A DNA stretch of 64,000 bases from Aselliscus stoliczkanus (GCA_033961575.1 CM066740.1:59899213-59963212); one strand, 5' to 3'. Shown: positions 1 through 11,637, counted from the stretch's first letter. The notes: generated by a model from the sequence alone, not told the origin. A program made the numbers and translations.

Positions 1-274
1 TATCAATAGATGCAGAAAAAGCATTTTACAAAATCCAGCAGCCATTTATGATAAAAACTATTAGCAAGGCAGGAATAGTGGGATCATATCTCAACATAAT
101 AAAGGGCATCATGATAAGCCCCCAGCAAACATCGTACTCAATGGGGAAAGGCTAAAAGCTTTCCCCTTAAGATCAGGAACAAGACAAGGCTGTCACTTTC
201 ACCACTTCTATTTAACATAGATCTGGAAGTTCTAGCCACAGCAATCAGATAGAAAATGAAATAAAAGGCATCCA

Positions 275-379
275 GGGCCCGCCAAGTGGCGCGGTGGTTA
301 AGAGCTGGCTTGGGACGCCAGCAGCCCCAGTTCAGATCCCACATATGAGGGCCAGAGACACTGCCCCCCCTACTCCCCA
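275..379 (+). mobile_element. Short-form tRNA-derived SINE
   Basis: This is a ~105-bp SINE with a tRNA-like head: an A-box-like TGGCGCGGTGGTTAAGAGC and a B-box-like GTTCAGATCCC, followed by a short GAGGGCCAGAGACACTGCC body. It is flanked by the 12-bp direct repeat AAAAGGCATCCA at 263-274 and 380-391, which marks L1-mediated insertion into L1-0. The same family recurs many times in this window. Confidence 0.9.
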
Positions 380-391
380 AAAAGGCATCCA

Positions 392-908
392 AATTGGAAA
401 GGGGGAAGTAAAATTGTCATTATATGCAGATGACATGATACTATATATAGAGAATCCCAAAGACTCCACCAAAAAACTGTTAGAACTGATAAACGAATTT
501 TGTAAGGTAGCAGGATACAAAATTAATATTCAGAAATCAGTTGCATTTGTATACACCAATAATAAACTATCAGAAAAAGAAATCAAGAAATCAATCCCTT
601 TTACAATTGCTTCAAAAACAATAAAATATCTAGGGATAAATTTAACTAAAGAAGTAAAAGACCTGTACTTTGAAAATTATGAGACTCTGAAGAGAGAAAT
701 CAAAGAAGATACAAATAAATGGAAACACCTGCCATGCTCATGGATAGGAAGAATTAATATAGTTAAAATGTCTATACTACCTAAGGCAATATATAGATTC
801 AATGGAATTCCAATCAAACTACCAAGGACATTTTTCTCAGAAGTAAAACATGTAATACTAAAATTTATATGGAACCATAAAAGACCCCGAATACGATGGC
901 CATCCTGA
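392..908 (+). pseudogene. L1 ORF2 reverse transcriptase fragment
   Basis: This is a continuous frame covering the palm and thumb part of the L1 reverse transcriptase. The YADD catalytic motif is followed by the [15 protein letters not shown] stretch, then YKINIQKS, and later the [20 protein letters not shown] segment typical of L1. The upstream part of the same open frame (294-380) is translated SINE sequence and not real protein. The frame ends with a stop at 906-908, in a region where other copies in this window continue. It is a relic with no sign of function. Confidence 0.9.
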
Positions 909-1741
909 AAAATAAGAACAAAGTGGGAGGCATCGCGCTACCTGACATCAAAACATACTACAAGATTACAGTAATCAAAACAGTATAATACTGGCATAAA
1001 AACAGACACAAAGACCAACAGAGCAGAATAGAGATCCCTTGAATAAACCCATCCATATACGGTCATTAATTTATGACAATGGAAGCAAGAATTTACATTG
1101 GTGTAAAGTAGTCTATTTAATAAATGGTGCTGGGAAAATTGGATGGACACGTGCAAAAAAATGAAAATGGACCACCTACTTACACCATATATGAGAACAA
1201 ACTCAAAATGGATTAAAGACTGAAATGTAAGACTTGAAACCATAAAATTCCTAGAAGTAAACACAGGGAGTAAATTTGCAGACATTACCCTGAATAATAT
1301 TTTTACTGATATATCCCTTGGGCAAGGGAATTAAAAGAAAAAATGAACATATGGGATGACATCACACTTAAAAGCTTTTTCACAGCAAAGGAAATCATTA
1401 ATAAAACAAAAAGGCAGCCTACTGAATGGTAGAAGATATTTGCCAATGATATATCTGATAAGAGGTTAATATCCAAAATTGATAAAACACTCATTGAACT
1501 CAACATCAAAAAAACAAACAATCCTATTAAAAAATGGGTGGAAGATACGAAGAGTCATTTCTCTAAAAAGGACATACAAATAGCCAACAGGCGTATGATA
1601 AAATGTCAACCTCACTAATCATTAGAGAAATGCAAATAAAAACCGCAATGAGATACCACCTCACTTTGACCAGAATAGCTATCATCAGTAAATCAACAAG
1701 TGCTGGCGAGGTGATGGTGAAAAGGGAACCCTAGCGCACTG

Positions 1742-1975
1742 TTGGTGGGACTGCAGATTGGTGCAGCCATTATGGAAATCAGTATGGAGGTATCTCAAAA
1801 AACGGAAATGGAACTGCTGTATGACCCAGCAATTCCACTCTTGGGTATCTACCCAGAGGAATCCAAGATGCTAATTCGAAAAAATATATGCATCCCTATA
1901 TTTATTGCAGTGCTATTTACAATAGCCAAGACTTGGAAACAACCAAAATGTCCATTGGTAGACAACTCGATTTAG
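1742..1975 (+). pseudogene. L1 ORF2 C-terminal fragment
   Basis: The frame carries the conserved ORF2 C-terminal segment [15 protein letters not shown], followed by a lysine/isoleucine-rich stretch and an [18 protein letters not shown] segment. It is out of frame with the CysHis knuckle just upstream (about 1701-1754), so a frameshift separates them. The same segment is present antisense at 12243-12548 and 55717-56130. Confidence 0.85.
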
Positions 1976-2539
1976 AAACTGTGGTACGTTTATCCAATGG
2001 AATATTACTGCACTATAAAGAAGAATGAAATGGTACCATTTGCAATGATATGGATGGACCTAGAGACTATTATGTTAAGTGAAATAAGTCAGTCGGAGAA
2101 AGACAAATACCATATGATCTCACTTATATGTGGAATCTGAAAAACTGAACGAACGAGCAAAGTAAACAGAAACAGTCTCATAGATATAGAGGAAAAACTG
2201 ATGGCTGCTAGTTGGAAGGGGGATGGAGATGAGGGAGACGGGGAAGGGACTAGACAGCATAGATGGGTAACTGCAATATTGCCACAGTGGTATAAAAGAC
2301 AGTTCAGGGAATATATTTAATAATGTTGTAAATATTTTGTGAGGTGTCAGATGCTCACATATCTTGTTAGGGAGACCATTTCCTGGATGGAGTAGAGCTT
2401 GATCACTGCACTGTACACCTGAAGCTGATGTTGTATAATATTGTATGCCAACTATAATTGAATATATAGATAGTCACAGGATGTGGAGTGTTCTGCGGAA
2501 GGGTGTCAATGGAATTGTAATAGATATGTATGATATGGC

Positions 2540-2575
2540 GGGGAGGGGAGTGGTGTGCTGAATTGGGGGAGGGGG
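2540..2575 (+). other. G-quadruplex-capable G-tract in L1 3' UTR
   Basis: Four runs of four or five G (2540-2543, 2545-2548, 2565-2569, 2571-2575) lie in the L1-0 3' UTR. G-rich tracts in L1 3' UTRs are known to fold into quadruplexes in other mammals. The antisense L1 tails show the matching C runs, for example near 7956-7990. Confidence 0.6.
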
Positions 2576-2861
2576 TTGTCACTCTGAAGGGTAAAAAGTA
2601 TAACTATGGCACTGCATTGTAAACCTTAAACTAATTTTTAAAAAATGGATGAAGAGATAGTTGTATTCACTTCGAGCTGTTATGACTTGGCCTTTTAGGG
2701 ACCATTTTACTTTCACCCTGAATATTTTCCCTGCAACTTTCTCTGGTGTTCAATGGCCTCCAAGCCACTAGTCATTTCTCACCAGTTAGGCTTCCCACAG
2801 TGCCTATTCACTGTTTTTTCATGGTTGTGTCTCACAGGGACACAGTTTCACTATTTCTTTT

Positions 2862-3266
2862 TTTTTTTTTTTTTTTTTAAAGATTTTATTGGGGAATCGG
2901 GAAAGGGAAACAGACAAGTTGCTGTCTTTTTGTTCTTCAGTCTAGTTGCGGAGGACGTTGCTTCACTGGCCCATGTTGGTATCGTCATTGTGCTCTTCCT
3001 GGATGAGGCAGATCAGTTGCCGGCCTCTGGATGGTCGCTCATCGTGGCTATTGGCAGCTCATGCTAACTGCCAGCCGCTCACGCTGGCTGCCGGCCACTC
3101 ACTGTACCCTATGGCAGCCCACTGCAGCAGGGGCAGCAGCCCAGCTCCAGGTGGAGCTGTTGTTAGCTGTAGAGGGCAGTGTCACTAGCCCTCATATATG
3201 GGATCCGAACCGGGGCCGCTGGCATCCCAAAACCAGCTCTTAACCAATGTGCCACTCGACTGGCCC
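2862..3266 (-). mobile_element. Long-form SINE (T+ type tail)
   Basis: This antisense ~405-bp SINE has a poly-T left end. Next come the complement of CCCCAATAAAATCTTT, a ~290-bp body rich in GGCAGC/GCTGGC repeats, and the tRNA-like head at the right. The 13-bp direct repeat CACTATTTCTTTT lies at 2849-2861 and 3267-3279. AATAAA followed by TCTTT is the polyadenylation plus Pol III terminator signature of T+ class SINEs. Short open frames here (2946-3243) are not genes. Confidence 0.9.
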
Positions 3267-3279
3267 CACTATTTCTTTT

Positions 3280-4562
3280 AGAAGGCATAGTGAGTCATTC
3301 CCTTTAGCAAATATATAATGCACTATGATCTCTGCAACTGTCCCACCATGTCTCCTGCTTAGCCAGAAGCAGGAAGGCCAGAGATCATCAATAATTTATT
3401 GCAAGCAACCGCCAGTATTTATCCCAGGCTTAATGGTGGGAGTCAGACACAGAAAATAGCTCTTCCAGCAATATCTGGAAAAGATTAGTGGCTTTACAGT
3501 CAGAAGAGTGAATTTGACATTTGGCTCCTCTACCTACTGAGTGATCTTGGGCAAGTCATCAATGCTAAAAATGTATTAAGCTCCAATCATTAACCAACTA
3601 CATAAGGGTGGATGGAGGTTTGAAAGGTAAATTATGAGCACTCAGAGAACTTACAGCAATATGATATGGGAAATGATCTCCCATTAACCCCATGTGTCTA
3701 CCTTGGCCTATAGAAGAAGAGTCTTCTCTCTCCTCAGCCCTGTAGCCACTGTTAACTTCAAGAGTTGGGTACTTCTGCTACTTCCCTCACCCATGAAACT
3801 GATGCCTCACAAAGAACCTGTTGCTTTACATTGCTGACTTCCAGTTAAATCTTCCAAGGATGAGTCTAACTGGTACACCCAGGTCATAGGCCTGTGGTTT
3901 GATTGTAAAGGAGAACAGGAAAGGGGGGATGCAAATTTTAATTTAAAAATGTTTTTCCAAAAACAAAGGGACATTTAAAATGTGCCAGGCAGAAAATATG
4001 GCATGTAAGATTTCTTAATGACACTAGAAGGACCATTTGATGTTGGAGACCATGCTTTTGTTTAGCATGATTGTATAAATCACTTCTAGCTATGCTGAGA
4101 AAAACCAGGTAAGAATATGAAAAAGGGATGGTTAGTTTGATCCTGGGTTTGGGATATTGGGATGGTTACATCAAAAGGACAAGGCTATGTCAAGTGTCCT
4201 AGAAAAAGAAAGATGAAGTGATGGAGTTCTCAATTAATTTGAAGAGCAGTTAATAACAACAGTGAGAAAATAGTTTCCTGGAATTTAGGGTCACAGGCAT
4301 TATACAGATCTGGGTAATCATCCAGTGCAGGAAGGTGGATAAAGTTCATCCCTGTTGCATGATCTTGGGAAGGGTTCTAGTGCCCTGTCAAGGTCAAAGG
4401 AAAGAATGATATGACCAATTCATAAATATCTCAGGAGGTAGGCATCTTGGAAGTCACGCCACATGTTTGCTATCCCTGATACAGAGTATGGTGATAGGAA
4501 TGGTGGCTAGTGAGGATTGATTGTGGAGACAACATGGAGTTCAGAGAACACAAGTTATAGGC
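3280..4562. other. Intergenic, no gene seen
   Basis: Unique-looking AT-moderate DNA. Apart from the MIR fragment listed separately I see no coding pattern, RNA gene or recognisable transposon. Confidence 0.5.
3478..3572 (+). mobile_element. MIR SINE fragment
   Basis: The stretch ending in ACTGAGTGATCTTGGGCAAGTCAT matches the core of the mammalian MIR element, preceded by a degenerate head containing CTTTACAGTCAGA. It is old and diverged, with no flanking repeats. Confidence 0.7.
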
Positions 4563-5725
4563 TGTGGGAGTCCAGCTCCTGCGAGTACAGTGGTTCCCTC
4601 AGGTGGAGACAGAGTCAGTGAGGTGAAAGAAGGGAGTGGAGACATGGGGGAGTTTCAGAGAAGTGTCACACTTTATTGTTACAGCATGTCCCCTTTTATA
4701 GGGACTATTGACCATTATTTCAATCACAAGTTAAGTTCCACATAGTTTTGATGTTTTTTCTTTCTTAGGACTTTTACAGTCTTTACTTCCTTGTAATTGT
4801 TCTCCCCAGGGCACACTGTGACATATTCTATGTTTAAGGATTATCTTGTCTTTTACTATGATAATCTCTTTGTGACCCAGACTCAGTTTCTACATATCAC
4901 CTAAAGAATGGTTACCATGACTACCTTGACTATCTAGTAGTTATCCCAAATTCCAGCAGCTAAACACAATCGTAAGACTCAGGGCACATACTTGAGCTAT
5001 TACTAAGAGACTAGGAGTGGCTGTATTTAGGGTAAAATTATCTAAAATCTATTCCTATGAGATTACAATTCTTAGTAGCCAAAGGGGGTCTCAAACCTCT
5101 CTTATCCTACGGAGGGCTATTGTTATTACAATAGAGGGTAGCATCTGTTTCTCAGTCAAAGCTTCAGTATCTGTTGCTACAACAATGTACAAGGCAAATA
5201 ATTCAAATAAGGCTGTTGATTAACATACCCCATGGTCAGTAAGTTGCCTCTTATCAGAACTCTCATGGCCTGGAGACTTTAGTCTTCAAGGAGACTCTCA
5301 CAGCAATGACCCTAGGCAAGTGAGCTCAACAGACTGATGTTATCATCAGTTTCTCTCAGACAGGCTGTTGGCCTACGTGACCAGAGATCTGAGCCTCTGT
5401 TTCCAAGAGGCTTGAGTCCCCTCTTTCTCAGTCCTGGGTTCCCCATGGGGCTACCACCTGGCTTGGGTTGTCTCCTTCCCTTAGGAGATCATACCTGTCT
5501 TTGGCTTGCATAGCCATCTCTCATTGGGGTACCATAGGAACTTGCCATAAATGCAGTGAAAGTACTGTCTCCTATAGGATCTGATGTAGAGGAAAGGCAT
5601 ATGGGTTCATAGAGGGAGGAGATATTACATGACCATAAGGCAGCACCCTAAACATCCAGTGCTGAGTGTGGATCTTTACTTCAATGTGACCTTGTCAGAC
5701 CCTGGGGTGCTGCCGGCTCCCAACA
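4563..5725 (-). mobile_element. Class-II-like ERV solo LTR, antisense, variant copy
   Basis: It is homologous along most of its length to the solo LTRs at 23595-24524 (same orientation) and 42859-43796 (opposite). Read on the minus strand it begins TGTTGGGAGCC and its polyadenylation signal lies near the complement of TTTATTG at about 4671-4677. The flanks ATAGGC (4557-4562) and ATGGGC (5726-5731) are a 6-bp target duplication with one mismatch. It is about 230 bp longer than its relatives; the extra block is roughly 4990-5160 (AGACTAGGAGTGG through the GGAGGGCTATTG region). No internal retroviral sequence is present. Confidence 0.85.
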
Positions 5726-5731
5726 ATGGGC

Positions 5732-7179
5732 CTAAGGTGATTAGGAGGTCTGCAGCATGGAGATAGGATTAAGTGACCAGACCTCAAAGGTGGAAGAGGT
5801 TAAGCTGTGGAAGAAGAGGAAGTAACAATGCAGATCTGGGAGAATGTGATTCTGCCCAGGCATGGACAAGAGAGAATATTCTTTAAAAGGGGTGAAGATA
5901 AAGGAAGGTTTATTAGGATGGAATGAGGGATTCCAGAAGATGATGGGGAAAGGATGGTATACAGAAGGTTGGAATTAGAAAGAATTATGGGAGAAGACAG
6001 CAGAAAGTTATAAATTAGATGATGAGAGAGGTTGGTATTGTGGGTCACTGGTGGCTAAAAGTGAGAGGATTCTGAATAGGTGCAGAGGAACACACAAGTT
6101 CTCTCAGAGACTGTGATAAAGACTTGTTCCCTGTGGAGCCCCTGATCTGAGCCTCATGTTCCATGGTTACACAGCAATGATAAGAATAATTGCAATCTGA
6201 GAGGACCCCAGTCTGCTCAAGTGAGTGTAATTGTGTCCAGGAGAGCGTTCATCGCATCATACACATATAGGAAAATGGTCATGTTTCTGGTTCTGTGGTG
6301 CAGGATACAACTAGAGGTGATTTTCACAATCATAGAATGTTATTCTTGACTGTTTCTCAGCTCTCTGTATCTTCTTTTCTTATAGCAAGATGCAAGAGAG
6401 CTCCATGCATGTCTTCCTTAATGTCAGTGAAGTCACCCTTTTGTGTACTTGTGGCTCTTCTGTGCTCTACAGATCCCACAGTGGTTCTACTCATCATGGC
6501 TACTGTATCCAGAAGGGCCTCTTGTGGCCTCACTTTGGTCTCTGCCAGCATAATCCTCATTGTTCATTCATAGTTTCTCTTACACTCCAACATTCACATT
6601 CCAAGGTAAACATTCTTATTGATGTTAAGTTATAAAATAGGACAGATCTTCCTTTAGTTTTCTGGCATCACCCTCTGAGATGCAGCTCTTTCACTTGAGC
6701 CCTTTAGCTTATTTCAGTAGCCTTTTGGGTCCTTCAGGAACTGTTCAGGAGACTTCTGAGTGATAACCTATGGTTCTTCACACGAAGCTCTCTATTCCTG
6801 GGGCAAAAGATTTCAGGCAAATGCAAAGAAATCTGCATTTGATGCTGTTAGAGGAAAGGCTTATATGGGCAGTTTTTATGGGGCGAGAAGACAAAAACAA
6901 AAGAAATGTACTAAAGTGCTGGAAAGTACTCAAGGGCAACACCTCATTAGAGGGTGAGGGTTACAGTATCAACCTTTCAAAAATTAAATGTTTTTCCTGA
7001 TGCAGAGCTCATCATATCCCTGGTGATGGACTGACAATAACTAAAACCACTAAGACTGGGTGTAAAATCATGCCACCAACATAGCCAAGACCCTGAAAAG
7101 TTCCCAGACACCCATAAAATGTCTCCTATATAGTGAGATCTTCCTCCAATGCTTAATCCCTGATCTCTTCTCTATCCCT
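5732..7179. other. Intergenic, no gene recognised
   Basis: Open frames at 6295-6573 and 6390-6635 contain hydrophobic stretches, but I recognise no receptor, enzyme or transposase motif in them. No RNA gene and no obvious transposon is seen. Older diverged repeats may be hidden here. Confidence 0.4.
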
Positions 7180-7376
7180 ACAGTTTTGCCTTTTCCAGTA
7201 TGTCATATAAACAGAATCATGCAGTATGGAGGCCTTTGAGTCTGGGCTTCTCTCACTTAGCAGTATGCGTTTAAGATTCATCAATGTTGTTGAGTAGTTC
7301 TTTTTTATTGTTAAATAATATGCCATTGTATGGATGTACTACATTTGTTTATCTATTCCCCAGTTGTGGGACATGG
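7180..7376 (-). mobile_element. Old L1-family 3' fragment, antisense
   Basis: The stretch from TTTGCCTTTTCCAG through CATATAAACAGAATC, CTCTCACTTAGCAG and TATTCCCCAG follows the typical antisense ORF2-end/3' UTR pattern of ancient mammalian L1M elements. Divergence is high and no target repeats are visible. Confidence 0.6.
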
Positions 7377-7554
7377 AGGAAAGTAATTGCAGCCATTTTG
7401 GCAAGCAATATCACAATTGACTCGAAATAAACACTGTAGTATATCCTTTGCACAAAAAATTCAAACAAATGTGGATAAAATAATGATTCTTCATATAGTC
7501 TTCACTTAGCTTCAACAATAATCAATATTTATTCTCATCTGCTAACTTAAAACC

Positions 7555-8850
7555 AAAAACTTTCAAAGTGAGAAGCAACAAGCATTTATTTAAGATCAAT
7601 AATAATATCTATTTGGGACACACTGACTCAGGCAGAAGCCCAGTGCTCCAATTAGGAAACAACAGCAATGGATATTCATGAGAAAAAGAAGGGAAACAAT
7701 TACATCAATAGAAGAAACGCATTTCTGTTGGTGCAGATTACATAACAGTGCTGTTAATTTTATTATCAGTCCAGTAATCATAATATCTGCTTTCTTGTTA
7801 TCAGTGCAAACAGTTCTTTGGAACACAGTGTTGTTTTGGGCCCAGTCCAAATGTTAGTTTGCCCTGTTTTTTTTGTTTTGTTTTGTTTTTTTAATTAGTT
7901 TCAGGTGTACAACACAGTGCAATAGTTATACATTTTACCCCTCAAAGTGACAACCCCCCACCCCCAATACACCAGCCCACTCCCCCCCATATCATACATA
8001 TCCATTACTCTTCCACCGACTCTCTTCCACAGTATAATCCACATCCCGTGACTATCTATATATATTCAATTACAGTAGGTATATCACCTCCGCTTTAGTG
8101 ATACAGTGCAGTGATAAAACCTCTACTCCATCCACGAAATGGTCTCCCCAACAAGACCTATGATCATCTGACATTCCACAGAATATTTACAACATTATTA
8201 ATTATATTCCCCAAACTGCCTTTCCCATCCCAGTAGCAATATTGTAGTTGCCCATCCTTGCTGTCTAATCCCTTCCCCCTCTCCCTCATCCCCACTCCCC
8301 TCCCAATCAGCAACCCTGATTTTTCCTCTATATCTATGAGACAGTTTCTGTTCACTTTGCTCATTCATACAGCCCCTCAGACTCCACATATGAGTGAGAT
8401 CATATGGTACCTGTCCTTCTCTGACTGACTTATTTCACTCAACATTACAGTCTCTAGGTCCATTCATATCATTGCAAATGGCACAATTTCATTCCTCTTT
8501 ATAGCGGAGTAATACTCTATTGTATAAATATACCACAGTTTCTTAATCCAGTCATCTACTGATGGGCATTTTGGTTGTTTCCAAGTCTTAGCTATTGTAA
8601 ATTGTGCTGCTATGAACATAGGGGTGCATAACTTTTTTTGAATAAGTGTCTTGGTTTTTTCAGGATAAATACCTAGGAGTGGAATTGCTGGGTCAAACGG
8701 TAGCTCTATTTCCAGTTCTTTGAGATACCTCCATACTGACTTCCATAGTGGCTAGTTTGCCCTGTTTTAACTTTCTAAGGTATGAAGCACAAGATGTGTG
8801 AGGCAGTTCCTCTGGCATGACAGTTCCAGCTCCACTTTAAAGTGACTCCA
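7555..8850. repeat. Unclassified interspersed repeat, copy 1 (split by an L1)
   Basis: Segments 7555-7854 and about 8769-8850 align in order with 25310-25800. Both copies share GCAAYAAGYRTTTATTT-like starts, a GAAGGGAAAYAATTAYATSAATAGAAG block and a TTGGAAYACARTGT block near the end. The L1 tail at 7871-8752 interrupts this copy. It may be an LTR (ATAAA-like motif on the minus strand), but I cannot name the family. Confidence 0.6.
7871..8752 (-). mobile_element. 5'-truncated L1, antisense, with clear target duplication
   Basis: It starts with a T-rich tract, then the L1 3' end (TTAGTTTCAGGTGTACAAC), and runs to the ORF2 C-terminal coding region. The 16-bp direct repeat TAGTTTGCCCTGTTTT lies at 7855-7870 and 8753-8768. 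The open frames at 8164-8389 are complementary shadows of the L1 3' UTR. Confidence 0.95.
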
Positions 8851-9044
8851 TTTATATTATTTTTAACACATCTATCCCTTTTTGCATTTTTTCCCTTTGC
8901 TGAATGATTTTAGAGAAAATCCTAACCATGTATGGTGACCCATATAGGGATTATTCAATTTTAATCTCCAAAAGTTATGGATATTTTTTAAAATAGCTTC
9001 CATGGTTGAGCAAGCTTGTTTTTTAAAGACCCAGGTAGTAACTG

Positions 9045-9207
9045 TTTTTGACTTTGTGAGCTCTATGGCTTTTATTGTAATTACTAGCCTCTGCCGTTAT
9101 GAAGAGAAAGTAGCCATAGAAAGTATATTCATAAAAGATTATGGCTGTGTTCTACTAACACTTTATTTACAAAAACAGGCATCAGGCCATAGTTTGTCAA
9201 ACCCAAT
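9045..9207. mobile_element. hAT-Charlie-type nonautonomous DNA transposon fragment
   Basis: The order CTCTGCCGTT, AGTAGCCATAGA, GGCTGTGTTC, TTTATTTACAAAAACAGGC and ATAGTTTGTCAAACCC matches a widespread mammalian hAT MITE as I remember it. The left end is degraded. I do not assign a specific MER name. Confidence 0.65.
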
Positions 9208-10284
9208 ATAATATCCAGTTCATAATCAAATTTCCAGATAGCCTCAAAAATATCTTTACTGTTTAATGATTCTGACACCAATTCTGAACTGCGTATTTCC
9301 CACAGCATGAAGCAATGCTGCAAAACCAGCTGGTGTATTCGAATTTAACTCAATTCTGACACTGTCTACTTAGGGATAGTATCAGGTTTTACAGCTTAAA
9401 GGCTCAATATGACAAGACCACCCTTCATTTCAGATGCTGATTCCAAGTTCAGTTTGCTACCTGTACATCTGACCAAGTGACCATAGGTTGAGGTTCCCGT
9501 GACCCCCTCCTTGGGTTTGGTTAATTTGCTAGAGTGGCTCACAGAACTCAGGAAACCATTTTACTCACTAGGTTACTGGTTTATTATAAAAGGATATAAC
9601 TCAGAACCAGATGGAAGAGGTGCATAGGGCAAGGCACAAAAGCTTCCATGCCATCTCTGAGTTCAACACTCTCCCTGAATCTCCAGGTGTTCATCAACTG
9701 GACCTCTCTGAGCCCTGTCCTTTTGAAATTTTATGGAGGCTTCATTACATAGGTATGATTGATTAAATCATTGGCCATTGATGATTAGACCCTTTCCTTT
9801 TCCTGGAGGTTGGATGTGTGATGGGACTGAAAGTTCCTACACTCTAATCACATAGTTGGTTTCCCTGGCCACCAGCCCCGATTCTTAGGTGACCTATGGG
9901 CTTTCCAAAAATCACCTCATTAATATAACTTTATTATTTTTATCACTTAGGAAATTCCAATTGTTTTAGGAGCTCTATGCCAGAAATGGGAAAGAAGACC
10001 AAATATACAAGGTCTGACAATTAAGTTTGCCCACGTGTTGCAATGATATTGCTCACATTTTTGATATGAAAGGGATTCTTTATTATGAATTTGTACCAAC
10101 TAAACAAACAGTTAACCAAGTTTACTATTTGAAAAAGATGAAAATGCTGCATGAAAAAGTTAGATGACCTGAACTTTGATATCATATAAATTATTCATTA
10201 TAAATTTGTACCAACTGGACAAACAGCTAATTAAGTTTACTATTTGGAAGTGCTGAAAAGGTTGCGTGAAAAAGTTAGAAAACC

Positions 10285-10560
10285 TGAACAATTCATCACA
10301 ACAATGCACCAGCTCACACAGCACTGTCTGTGAGAGAGTTTTTAACCAATAAACAAATAAACTGTATTGGAACACCCTCCCTACTCACCTGATCTGCCCC
10401 ACAATGACTTATTTCTTTATCCCCAAATAAAGGAATTATTGAGAGGAAGACATTTTGATGACATCAGGACATGAAGGGTAATATGTTGACAGCTCTGATG
10501 TCCATTCCAGAAAAAGTTCCAAAATTGATTTGAAGGGTGGACTAGCATTGGTGTCAGTGC
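10285..10560 (+). pseudogene. mariner transposase C-terminal fragment
   Basis: In one main reading direction the DNA encodes the mariner motifs HHNNAPAHT-like (around 10296-10318) and HPPYSPDLPHNDLFLYPQ-like (around 10370-10425), then RGRHFDDIR (about 10443-10470). These surround the second and third catalytic Asp positions of a mariner DD34D transposase. The N-terminal DNA-binding region and the first catalytic Asp region are missing, and frameshifts and stops occur. It cannot make a transposase. Confidence 0.8.
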
Positions 10561-10584
10561 ACAGCTTCCCAAGGGAAGTACTTT

Positions 10585-10892
10585 TTTTAAAAAACTGTAT
10601 TTATTTATTTATTTTTAATTAGTTTCAGGTGTACAACACAGTGCAATAGTTATACATTTTACCCCTCAAAGTGACAATCCCCCACCCCCAATTCACCACC
10701 CCACTCCTCCCCGCCATATCATATATATCTATTACTCTTCCTCTGACTCTCTCCCACAGTATAATCCACATCCCGTGACTATCTATATATATTCAATTAC
10801 AGTTGGTATACAACCTCCGCTTCAGGTATACAGTGCAGTGATCAAATCTCTACTCCATCCATGAAATGGTCTCCCTAACAAGACCTATGACC
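10585..10892 (-). mobile_element. Short L1 3' end inserted in the mariner
   Basis: A T-rich start is followed by the L1 3' terminal sequence TTAGTTTCAGGTGTACAAC and ~300 bp of 3' UTR. The 14-bp flanks AAGGGAAGTACTTT (10571-10584) and AAGGGGAGTACTTT (10893-10906) differ at one base. Confidence 0.92.
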
Positions 10893-11050
10893 AAGGGGAG
10901 TACTTTGAAGGTAGTGATATTCAGCAATGAAGTATGTAGCACTTTTTCTAGGATGAATTCATGAACTTAATTTTCCGGCCTCATATAGTTCTTACTATAA
11001 ATCACAATATTTCACATTTTTATAGCTAAAATAAGGATCCACACAAAATA

Positions 11051-11637
11051 TTTAATACTGTCTTTAAATAAATTTAACTTTTTAATGATAAAGTGAATTT
11101 GTTTATCTCAATCCACAAAATGCAGGCCATGCCAGTGCTTGGTCCAAGTCACAAATCTAACCTAAGTCAACCCATACTTAAAGAAAATACCTCACTTTCA
11201 AGAAAACCTAACATACACAAATCACAATCCTCCAACTCTGCTTTAGCTAGCTTACCTAACCTTAGAAAATAAGACCTGGTGGTCTTATAAGGAAATCCCA
11301 CTCTCCTGGCCAATCATATCCTGCTTCCTCATGGCATCTTCAAACTTGGACCCAACCAGGTTTAAGTCAGTAGTCTTCAGCCAAAAGATAGCTCTGATAT
11401 GATTTTATGAGAAGGAACTTTATTATGAGTAGGCAAGCAAGGATACACTGGGGTCATATCCTTAAACTGTGTATCCTCAAACAAAGGATCAAATTCATCT
11501 TTATTCAGGGAAATCATGTGTAAACATCAACGTGAACGTCCGCCTCGTATATATAGGTGGGGACATTACTGCACACGCGCAGTTAGAAAAGATGTTGCTG
11601 TTCAAAACTGGTGGAAAATCTGCACTCCTGGGAGGAA
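11051..11637. other. No gene; possible old LTR flank
   Basis: No coding pattern. The stretch 11300-11637 has a TTTATTATGAG motif that could be an antisense polyadenylation signal of an old LTR continuing after the L1 block at 24575, but this is a weak call. A short GC-richer part (11530-11575) has several CpGs. Confidence 0.3.

Larger units (their letters stand above)
1..2644 (+). mobile_element. LINE-1 (L1-0), sense, 3' part; upstream portion lies outside the window
   Basis: The window opens inside the reverse transcriptase region of L1 ORF2 and runs through the ORF2 C-terminus and a 3' UTR to an A-rich end near 2644. Translated pieces give the SIDAEKA motif at the start and a YADD catalytic box near 420-435. 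Later come the C-terminal region with a [11 protein letters not shown] motif and a degenerate CysHis knuckle near 1701-1754, in which the second cysteine is Asp. The frame is broken by stops and frameshifts, so this copy is dead. The 3' UTR (about 2150-2644) matches the reverse complement of the L1 tails at 7871-8752 and 10585-10892, so these belong to one young family. A SINE interrupts it at 275-379. Confidence 0.95.
10008..10985 (+). mobile_element. mariner (Tc1/mariner) relic with internal duplication and L1 insertion
   Basis: The terminal inverted repeats CAAGGTCTGACAATTAAGTT (left) and AACTTAATTTTCCGGCCTCATA (right) are recognisable and lie next to TA dinucleotides. Inside are transposase remnants. 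A ~130-bp segment carrying FVPT.QT and LHEKVR motifs occurs twice (about 10090-10170 and 10203-10285). The element is interrupted by an L1 tail at 10585-10892. It has inserted into the old LTR at 9395-11050, giving a three-level nest. Confidence 0.85.
9395..11050. mobile_element. Old LTR-type repeat, split by a mariner
   Basis: The part from about 9395 to 10007 (motifs TTAATTTGCTAGAGTGGCTC, TGGTTTATTATAAAAGGA, GATTAAATCATTGGCCATTG, ACTTAGGAAATTCCAA) and the part from 10986 to about 11050 (TTACTATAAATCACAATAT) read as one diverged mammalian LTR-like repeat, probably ERVL-related. The mariner at 10008-10985 sits between them. Class and strand are uncertain. Confidence 0.5.

Noticed and set aside
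2946..3243. Overlapping frames in several registers
   Set aside because: They lie entirely in a long-form SINE; the same frames recur in other copies at 14519-14785, 48845-49164 and 57705-58249.
6295..6635. Frames with hydrophobic segments, considered as a chemoreceptor pseudogene
   Set aside because: No olfactory or vomeronasal receptor signature and no run of membrane segments in one frame; left as unrecognised.
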